From the NCBI GenBank assembly GCA_014281115.1, contig JACONQ010000011.1:744001-808000 (forward strand): DNA of 64,000 bases. Direction: 5' to 3'. The notes under the pieces are model-generated. The model had not been told where the DNA came from. It did no database searches and saw nothing but the letters and a program-made list of their open reading frames with translations. The position numbers and the translations under genes were made by a program. Shown piece by piece: positions 56,796-64,000 of the stretch (its first letter is position 1; every line of letters starts with the position of its first letter). Source of the stretch: Laburnicola sp. R22_1. Taxonomy: Eukaryota; Ascomycota; Dothideomycetes; Pleosporales; Didymosphaeriaceae.

Positions 56796-57588
56796 GGAGG
56801 AGGGATCGTCTCACATATTCTTGGGCGGGCGTGCAGGGCAAGGCAGGATTCGTAAGATGAAGACGGGTGAGGTGAGGTCACACGCCTGACAGGTTACGAG
56901 AAGATCACGTGCGTACGTACACGCGGGCGTCAACCTGACTTGAAATTAGTGTTGGGTGACCTGACATGTGGCTAGCGTGCCCCACCTACTAAAGTAGAAT
57001 AGCGCCCACAAATATAATAAAATTAAGATCTAAATATATTTCTTTTTTCTTCCCTAATTTCTATAATTCTCTATAGCAGCTCTTTGCGACTTTATAAGTA
57101 TAAACCTTAAAACATATTAGTAACATGTTCTAAACATGTTTTAGCCTAAATAGTGTTCCTAACCTAGCTAAAAAAAAAATTTATAGCGTTATGCCAAGTT
57201 CAGCTTAGTCATGTCAACCTCGGCAAAACCCAAGTCAGATTGACCTGAATAGCCTAGCGCTGCGTTCACCGGCTCGGCGCCAAGAGTATCTCGTGATGTC
57301 ATGCCCCCCGGCCTCCGGCCGGTGCAACAGTGAATGCCAGGGCGCGGCATCATGTCATCGCTGCATGGCACCAATCAAGCACTAAAGTCACGGCCTTGAA
57401 CGCATCAGCCCGCTTACCACGGCGACGTGCCCAGCGCTCTTTTGGCTGCAACCCTCTCCCGCCTTTTGTACCGAAAAGTCCCGGCTCCGCTGCATTCCGG
57501 GCCAGCACTTTTAGCTCCCCGGCGCCTCTGCTATCAAGACATTCAAGACTTTGGCTCCTTGTGCTGCATATTGACCAGACGACACGAC
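56796..57588. other. Divergent promoter region with an AT-rich island
   Basis: No supported gene. A strongly AT-rich block at about 56990-57185 resembles the RIP-altered DNA of the transposon island and is surrounded by normal GC. It contains ACATGTT...AACATGTTTT near 57123-57143 but no complete element. Confidence 0.55.
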
Positions 57589-58759
57589 ATGGCAAGCAAC
57601 CAGCAATATCCTACGCAGCCGCCCACCGATCCGAGCCTACAGATCCCCGGCATCGCTGTCACAGGCGCTCCAGACGATGATCGGGGACGCTCCGCAGGCC
57701 AAACGGCAACCCCCAACGGCAGCCTCAGTGCGAAGCCTTCGCGTGCTCCCTCGCCCAATCCGTCTGCCATCTACCCACACACGCAGATTACTTACGATGA
57801 CCCGGACTTTACACACCCGCCGCCGCTCAAGTACTCGCTGCATCCACGCAAGACGGCCATCTTCTGGTTCTGGTTCCTGATATTCCTCGACTGCGTGTGC
57901 ATGCCCATCGGGCTGTACTTTGGAATGTGGTACGGCCTGACGCGGGATCAATTGAGCGCGAATGCCGTCTTCAGTATCAGCACGGCGCTGCTGGGGACCG
58001 TTAGTATTGTTGAGTACTTCATCCGCTTTATCAGGCTTTGGAGGAAAAATTCGAGCTGCAGGGTCATTGGAGCCGAGAGGCACTATGTGAGTGTCTCATT
58101 ATTGCTTTAGGGAAACAGTGTCCAGACAGCATGCTAACCCACGTAGCTAGACTGGTTCCACTGGAACCTGTCCGTGGGCTGGTTCTTCGTCATGATCGAA
58201 CTCATCGCCGGAACATGCCCGCACGACCCACCCATCCGCGTGCTCGCCATCCCAGCCTCGACCATGCTCTTCGCCATCGGCGTCGAACTCATCATCGTCG
58301 ACATCATGCGAGCCCTCGGCTACCGCGCCCCCTGCCGCATCTCCTCTCTCCCCATGGGCGCGCCGCTCCGCCCAGGAATCTACGCCTACATCGAGGACAT
58401 CTGCGCCGTCGATGGCTCTGGCGGAACCGAGTTCCGACAACGGCTGAACCTGAGGTACCAGGCGAGCAAGGCATTCCGCGAGATGCTGCACCGCCTGACG
58501 CTGTTCTGGGCCATTGGCGCCATCGTGTGTTCCGCTGTCACAGTTGCGATTGTCTTCACCATCGAACGGAACGCCGCTTACGTCGTAAGTCCTCCTTCAC
58601 GCACCCAATTCTACTATCCTCCAGCGCTAACTGAACTAGGTCGGCTGGATACTCCCCTTCCTCTGGGCCGGCATATGGACTGCCATTACCATCCCCTGGG
58701 TTAAGCGCAGTCTAGCGCACGAGTACAAGCAATGGACGAGCGCAAAGTGGAAGGCTTAG
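57589..58759 (+). CDS. Predicted six-span membrane protein, function unknown
   Basis: Three exons, 57589-58086, 58147-58584 and 58640-58759; 351 residues, all junctions in phase 0. ATG 57589 is chosen because the longer in-frame extension to 57427 has no ATG. A cytosolic-looking Pro/Ser-rich N-tail of ~85 residues precedes six hydrophobic spans (beginning at IFWFWFLIFLDC, FSISTALLGTVS, WFFVMIELIAG, IPASTMLFAIGVEL, LFWAIGAIVCSAV and ILPFLWAGIWTA). No transporter or enzyme motif is recognised. It looks like one of the conserved fungal integral-membrane families without a known role. Confidence 0.85.
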
Positions 58760-59723
58760 GCGTTTTTTTTAATAGAGGGTACGTTGTCTCATCATGTATT
58801 TCTAAAAGAAGGCTTTCGTGCATGGCGTGGGCGTTTTGATGGGGCTTGTGGTTCATTCCTTTTTTTTCGGGAAGAAATGGGAGGGATGGATGGGTGTGTT
58901 ATATACCATTGCTACGTACGCATACAGAGAGAATTCGAAGTGGAGCGCTAAGCGCTGAGTGGGTTGGATGGGTTGATGTTTTTTCCTTTTTTGCGTGGTT
59001 GGGAGATAGAAGTGTGGAGGGCAACGCTGCTTGCTCCTTCGTGAACAATACTCTCACGGTAGAAGGTCAGATGGATCGACCAGAATAGCAAACGAACGCG
59101 ATGTCGTCATGTCAACCATATCTAAGATCTTCTTCATTGCAAGGATTCTGAAACATTGTGAACTCGTCATCCTACTCCACCCCCGGTCCTCGATGTGCGT
59201 GCGTATATCCGTACGTACCAAGACGGGCTAAGCTTTGCTAATGACGACGTCCAAGGACTGAGCCGCCGTCCGCGGGCTAATCCTTCGGCTAACGTTTGTG
59301 GGGCAGGATTCTGGCGAACAGAGATGGTGTTATCCCGCCTGCGTTACTAAGTCCTTTTTACTCTCTGTAGGAGAGAAAGAAGAGTGTGCATTTTTGGAGC
59401 TAGCAGCATAGAACAAGCTCAACGTAAGGACGCGGGGGAGAGGTGTGGGGAGTGATGTGGTAGAGAGTAGGACAGCATAGTATAGTATGGCAAAGGAATG
59501 CAAAGTACGGGTATATTAATCTCTGTGTTCCCTAGCGGATTTGTATACCTCTTTACCAGTCGCAGCTTCCCTTGAGCTTAGGCTCTCAAACGCCATTTGT
59601 GAACCTCCTAAGAGGTCATTCCCGGGGGTATCATAACTACATACACCAATCCAAAAAAAAACCCCCAAACAAACACCTTTCTTCCTAATCATCCTCTCCC
59701 CTTCCCTATCCCCATTCTACCTT
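58760..59723. other. Convergent intergenic region
   Basis: 964 bases with T-rich stretches and no supported gene, RNA or repeat. Confidence 0.55.
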
Positions 59724-60242
59724 CTAACCCGCCCCACCCCCCTCACCACCACCCTCCTTCGTCCGAAACAACAAACTCCTCCCATTCTCAGCATGCTTAT
59801 GAAACTGCGTCCAAGCATCTTCTTCATTATCCAGCACCGACTTGGGCGCCTTCTTCGGGAGCGGGTTGTCGTCGAAGCCGGTTTGGATGATGGTGTGGTG
59901 GAGGGTCGGGTTTGGGGGGTGGGTTTGGACTGGTGGGAGGGGTGGTGGGGAAGTTGTAGTGGTGTTGGAGGGGGAGTGGGCGCTGGCAGCGGGAGGGTGC
60001 TGTTGCTGGGGAGAGGCTGGGAGGGGCTCGGTGGAACCTGTGGCGTCGTTGATGGTGCCTAAGTGGTGGGCTGCGGTGACGAGTGAAGCGGGAGGGGAGT
60101 TGCTGGATGGATGGGCGGTAGTGGGCGGTGGGGTTGAAGAAGTGGCGGCAATCTGCTCGGTTTGGGCTCGGCGGGTGGAGGCTGAGGGGGTGCTTTGCGA
60201 CTTCTTGTGGTGGCGGAAGTGGACGCCTCGCTTTGGGTTCAT
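59724..60242 (-). CDS. Hypothetical Pro/Ser/Thr-rich protein, 172 residues
   Basis: Minus-strand frame; the first credible ATG is 60242 (MNPKRGVHFRHHKKSQS), although the frame stays open to 60377. A basic N-terminus leads to a long disordered Pro/Ser/Thr stretch and a short charged end (LDNEEDAWTQFHKHAENGRSLLF) that looks more structured and may be the conserved part. The tail is Gly-rich. No family recognised. The plus strand is very G-rich here (59895-59960), which can produce spurious open frames, so the call is moderate. Confidence 0.5.
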   Translation of the reverse strand: MNPKRGVHFRHHKKSQSTPSASTRRAQTEQIAATSSTPPPTTAHPSSNSPPASLVTAAHHLGTINDATGSTEPLPASPQQQHPPAASAHSPSNTTTTSPPPLPPVQTHPPNPTLHHTIIQTGFDDNPLPKKAPKSVLDNEEDAWTQFHKHAENGRSLLFRTKEGGGEGGGAG

Positions 60243-60571
60243 TTTGAGGTTTTTGTTGATAGATGTGGGGTTTGCTGGTGATATCCGAGTTTGAGCACGA
60301 ACTGTGGTCGGAGACGCGAACAGATAGTGGTGTTCAAGGTGAGGTATCCGTAGACCCGAGATGGAAGAGAAGGTCAAAAGAAAGCTGGGGTTGAAAGTTG
60401 AGCTTGGTGGGGCAAACGTGCGGGCGAGACTGTGTCGGAGGGCAGGTTTATGTAGGCCGGGTAGAGGCTTGGAGGTGAAGAAAAGGGCGCTTTGAGCACA
60501 TCGAAGTGGCTAGGCAACCGAGTGCTTCACCCCATATTCAATCTGTGAAAGAGAGCTACAAACATTAGCTG
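60243..60571. other. Upstream region of the Pro/Ser-rich gene and 3' side of the next gene
   Basis: 329 bases; nothing distinct seen. Confidence 0.5.
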
Positions 60572-61046
60572 TCATACACGACAACCTAGGTCACGTAGAC
60601 GCTCTAGGCTCAGGTGGTGAATGAGGAGTCCTCTTCTGTCTCGTTCATCTGTGGGAGTCGCCAGTCCACAGGGCCCATAACCACTAAAGTCGATAATTTG
60701 AGGCGAAGACAGCGCAGAGCTTCGCGGCCGGTGCCATTGTAGCACTTCTGTCCCGATTGGAAACGTCTGATTACGCTTTGCAAGTATGAGAATTGCAGAA
60801 GTGCCGCGCGTAAGAAGCATCCATGTGCTAGAGTTGTACACCGTGGACCAAGCCTATTGAATGCAGGGAGATGGAGTCAGTAGTACTTCGAGAAATGGGT
60901 GCAGGCACAAACTCATCACTTACATGTCTCGAATTCGGCTTCGTTTTAGAGGTTATTGTAAAGAATGTATATAGAGTAATGTAGTCAGAAGCGCCCTTGC
61001 ACTTCTGTTGATGTGGACAATGGAAATCAATGGCCTGGAAGGCCAT
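60572..61046 (-). CDS. Small two-exon gene, 134 residues, function unknown
   Basis: Minus strand, exons 61046-60924 and 60853-60572. The 70-base intron has a consensus GTAAGT donor and an AATAG acceptor, and joining it in phase 0 fuses two frames that are otherwise separate. That is the main evidence that the gene is real. The product starts MAFQAIDFHCPHQQ and has no signal peptide, membrane span or known motif. Confidence 0.5.
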
Positions 61047-61448
61047 TATATAGGGTGAATGTTTGCTGCGGGTCAATTGCTAGATGTCAGTAATGAAGAC
61101 GTCTGCTGACCTTTGCGCTCATAGTAAGTGTTCGTAGAAGGAAAATATACGGTAGATGAAGAGCTTGGCAAAAGGAGCAACAGACAAGACAAAGAAATGG
61201 TTTGTTTCCGATGGCTACGAACTTTGAAATACGTATGCGCCGCCTTGCTCTACCCACACTCCGGGCTTCATCGGGGCCATATTACCAAAGCATATCCAGG
61301 GTTCCTCGACGGTTCAATCATAATGAAAGCCATCCACTGGTGCAGCTGCAATACAAATTCCACCGGATGCGAGGGCCATGTAATTGAAAGCGGCGCTGTG
61401 GCCTTCCAATTCATACCGAGCTTTACTCTGAGACGCAACAACGTTATC
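61047..61448. other. Intergenic region downstream of LSm6
   Basis: 402 bases; holds the LSm6 3' untranslated region and the promoter of the small gene at 61046. No other feature. Confidence 0.5.
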
Positions 61449-61960
61449 CTATGCGTTGTCGGCGCAGATGTATGTGACTGGTTTTCACGTTTAGCTTGGA
61501 CGAAGACAGATGGTGGAGGGTGTGCGTTACCATTATTGCCTCGGACGAAGGCGTCTCCCCAAGAGCGAACGACCTTGCCGTCAGCCCACTCGTGACACCG
61601 CTCGAGCGCGATGTTCATGTAGCCGTCGACTGACTGAAGGTCGCCTGATAGGTTGTTAGTTCCGAGAATTTCCAATGTACCTTCAAGATCGCCCCCGGTT
61701 ACTAGCAAGCGTGGAAAAAAAGTGCTACCACTGTCACCTAGATAAGGAACGACAGACGGGTCAAATTGGACATATAGAGTGGCACGGCGAACGGCAGCGG
61801 GGGGGATTCCACATGCAAGCGGAGGATGCGCACCTTTGTAGACAATGCCCGAGTTCAGCTTGACTGTCACGGGGGCACCGATAATCTCGCTGAGGAAGCC
61901 GCTGGGGTCTCGTGAGTCGACCTTGGGCTCGGCATCAGGGCTGTCGCCGTTGGTTGACAT
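61449..61960 (-). CDS. LSM6: U6 snRNA-associated Sm-like protein LSm6
   Basis: Three exons on the minus strand, 61960-61834, 61644-61531 and 61477-61449, giving 89 residues. The Sm fold is clear: GFLSEIIGAPVTVKLNSG and VYKGDLQSVDGYMNIALE form Sm1, and AFVRGNNVTYI forms Sm2 after the last 29-base exon is joined. LSm6 is part of the LSm1-7 ring (mRNA decay) and the LSm2-8 ring (U6 snRNA). Intron 1 is 189 bases, unusually long here, a multiple of three and free of stops, so reading it through gives a misleading 230-residue protein. Divergent from the Rad60-like gene. Confidence 0.93.
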
Positions 61961-62304
61961 ATTTGGTTGGGTGTCGATGCGAACGACTGATGCTTTTGGC
62001 TATTAGCGCCATGTATCCAATAGAAATCGAAAAGCATGCATACACTCTTCTTTTACTGAGGGTCGAAAATGGCGGTACCCGGATTTGAAGTGTTGCGTTC
62101 ACTTGGGTGGTCTGGACTATGTAGTGCCGGGAGAAGAGCAGAAGGCGCGCACGGACCACCACTTTGCCCATTACGCGGGAAGCGTGACCGCGCGATCCTC
62201 AGCCTTACCGTCTGCCACCGACGCCCCCGCCCCTCATCCCACAACCGCGTCCCATTCATCCGTACATATCACACCCACAACCACACGACGCGCATACACG
62301 GTCG
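61961..62304. other. Divergent promoter region between LSm6 and the Rad60-like gene
   Basis: 344 bases between two start codons. No distinct element recognised. Confidence 0.5.
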
Positions 62305-63777
62305 ATGACGGACACTACGGCCAGCGCAGCCGCACCGCCCAAGAAGCGGTTTGGCTTCAAGAAGGCGGCATGGCAGACGGCGCCCAAAGCCGAGGGGCAG
62401 GACGACCTGTTCAGCCACGCGAAAGAGTTCCCGGACATCGTCGCCGAGGAAACGAAGCGCAAGAACGAGGAGAAGAAGAAGAAATTGGAAGAGGAGAGGA
62501 GGAAGCTGGAAGAGGCGAACAAGCGGAAAGCTGACGAGGAGCGCGCTCGCAAGAAGCGCAAGCTGTCTGTCGAATTGGAGGAATCGGTGCGCCGTAGCAG
62601 TTTGGAAAGTCCAGCGAGCCGCACTAGGATGGCAAGCAAAGGGTACATTCTCGGTAACGGCTTCGAGCACACATTGAGCTTACCAGTGATCAGGCGAAGC
62701 AAAACACCAATGTTCCCCATACGCTCCCCCATACGCAGTGGCGCGGCGACCGGCTCGCTCGCGAGACAATATGATACACTGCTCGGCGCCGCCGCCAAGA
62801 AATCCGAGGTTATAGATCTAGGATCTTCAGACGGCGACGAAGACGACGACGACGACGACATTCCTTACAGGCCATCACCAGTCCCCTCGAAGCGGCTGCC
62901 AATACACTCGAGAAGAGCACCTTCGGAAGAGGTTGAGGAGGTTGACGATCCCATCTTCGCTGCGCTCAAGGCGAAGGCACGCGCAAGAGCGGCGGCGAGA
63001 GCTGCAGGGAAAGAGCAGACACCCCCGACCGTGTCAACCACCCCGAAGCCGGCGACTACGCGTGCAGTTGTACAGCTGTTGATCACTTCTGAGATTCCCA
63101 ACACGAAGCCCTTGTTAGTCAAGGTCAAGGCAGACAGCGCCCTTGAGAAGCCCAAGGCTGCTTGGTGTGAGAAACAGGGCTTTTCTGAGGACAAAATGCG
63201 GGCTGTCTTCATGACCTGGAAGAACAACCGCATATATGACAGTACCATGATTCGACGACTGGGTGTTCAGGAAGACGAACACGGCCTTGTGACCGTCGAC
63301 GGGGAACCCCCCATCTACGATGAAATTGGACAAGAGAGACTACCTAAGATCCATGTGGATGCTTGGACCGAAGAAGTGTTTCAGCGCAGAAAGAGAGAGG
63401 ATGCCGCCGAAGCTGCCGGAGCTGCCAGGGCCGCCGAAGCCTCACCACTAAGCGAAGGTTGCCACCCAAATTCGGAGCCCGAAGCCGAATCTGAAGAGAA
63501 GCGCGTCCGGCTAACGCTGAAGGCCAAAGGCAAGAAGGACTTCAAAATCATAGTCCGTCGGGTACGTCATGTGCGCTGTCGTATCTATCGAACAGATTGC
63601 TGATTTCAATAGACTACCGATTTCGGACACCTTATGAAAGCATACAAACAGAATTATGACATTCCCGAGGATCAGCCCATCACGTTGATGTTTGATGGCG
63701 AACGATTGAAGCCGATAGACACCGTTGAGGATACGGAAATCGATGATGAGGACGCTCTCGAGGTTCATTTCAAGTGA
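62305..63777 (+). CDS. Rad60/Esc2/NIP45-like protein with SUMO-like domains
   Basis: Two exons, 62305-63561 and 63613-63777, with a 51-base intron (GTACGT...CAATAG); 473 residues. A basic coiled N-terminal region (EEKKKKLEEERRKLEE) is followed by a SUMO-interacting motif, VIDL at residues 169-172, with an acidic tail. Two ubiquitin-like folds follow: one about residues 250-345 and a C-terminal one about residues 400-473 (RLTLKAKGKKDFKI...ITLMFDGERLKPIDTVEDTEI...LEVHF). This is the arrangement of Rad60, which works with the Smc5/6 complex and SUMO ligases in recombinational repair. The chain ends without a diglycine, so it is not conjugated. Confidence 0.88.
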
Positions 63778-64000
63778 GCAAGCGCAAGACGCGTAGTGGC
63801 GCAGTATCGATGCCCTGACGGAAGCGGTGGTCGATATTTCTGGTCAAGCTGCTTTTCCATTTTCCGAGTGTCTTACCTGGTTACGAGCGTGGCGTTGGAG
63901 GGTCTTTTATGAGTTTTATGGGTATCCTGACGCGGGATCGAGAACCGATGGCCATGGCTTGATCATTCAGAAGACGCTTTGGTTGACTTTGGAGACGTTA
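63778..64000. other. 3' flank to the window edge
   Basis: No gene can be supported in the last 223 bases. Confidence 0.5.

Noticed and set aside
61268..61960. 230-residue unspliced version of LSm6
   Set aside because: It reads through two introns; splicing restores the exact Sm2 motif RGNNVTYI and an 89-residue protein of the right family length.
1..64000. tRNA, rRNA, CRISPR arrays, bacterial operons
   Set aside because: No cloverleaf with T-loop consensus, no rRNA sequence and no regularly spaced repeat array was recognised; the window is eukaryotic. A tRNA scan was not possible.

Overview
The window is nuclear DNA of a filamentous ascomycete (Pezizomycotina; I infer a Dothideomycete). Genes are dense and carry short introns of about 45-90 bases with GT...CTGAC or CTAAC...AG signals. 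The families are typical of the group, and the transposons carry the CpA-to-TpA transitions expected of repeat-induced point mutation (RIP). No tRNA, rRNA or CRISPR array was recognised. All calls come from reading the sequence; none was checked by a database search.

Layout. 62-2332 encodes a WRN-type 3'-5' exonuclease. From about 2340 to 21000 lies an AT-rich nested transposon island with no intact gene. Its backbone is a repeat here called repeat A, present three times (2349-9605, 18457-19340 and inverted at 19803-20712). Copy 1 was split by a Ty1/Copia element (2591-8657, 5-bp target duplication AATCT) and by a solo LTR (9022-9239, duplication ATATT). Copies 2 and 3 keep the empty sites, which proves both insertions. 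A second Copia element (9867-15346), an inverted solo LTR of its family (15380-15697, duplication ATAAT), an LTR stub (16451-16578) and a Fot1/pogo-like DNA transposon (16579-18454) follow. The DNA transposon has unrelated sequence on its two sides, so it marks a rearrangement junction.

After the island come a small hypothetical gene (21782-22309), a very large Gln/Pro-rich coiled-coil protein gene (23123-28243), a gene-poor stretch (28244-32185), and a TBC-domain Rab-GAP gene whose 3' part looks decayed (34514-32186, minus). The telomerase reverse transcriptase gene follows (39106-34978, minus; ten exons and 1194 residues by my reconstruction). It is divergent to a Tuba-like RhoGEF-BAR-SH3 gene (40174-45643).

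The right third is housekeeping. It holds an M16 metalloprotease (50036-46607, minus) divergent to a ZW10/Dsl1-type tether gene (50815-53447) with a GC-AG intron; the SdhB iron-sulfur subunit of succinate dehydrogenase (53803-54889); a secreted class 3 lipase (56795-55579, minus); a six-span membrane protein (57589-58759); two small unknown genes; LSm6 (61960-61449, minus); and a Rad60/Esc2-like SUMO-domain protein (62305-63777).

Functionally the genes are a mixed neighbourhood, not one pathway: telomere synthesis, genome stability (exonuclease, Rad60-like), vesicle and membrane traffic (TBC, RhoGEF-BAR, ZW10), respiration (SdhB) and RNA processing (LSm6). I found no new multi-gene system. 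The most unusual material is the stratified, RIP-mutated transposon island, the rearrangement junction at the Fot1-like element, the decayed TBC domain, and the tryptophan-rich acidic loop of the ZW10 protein.
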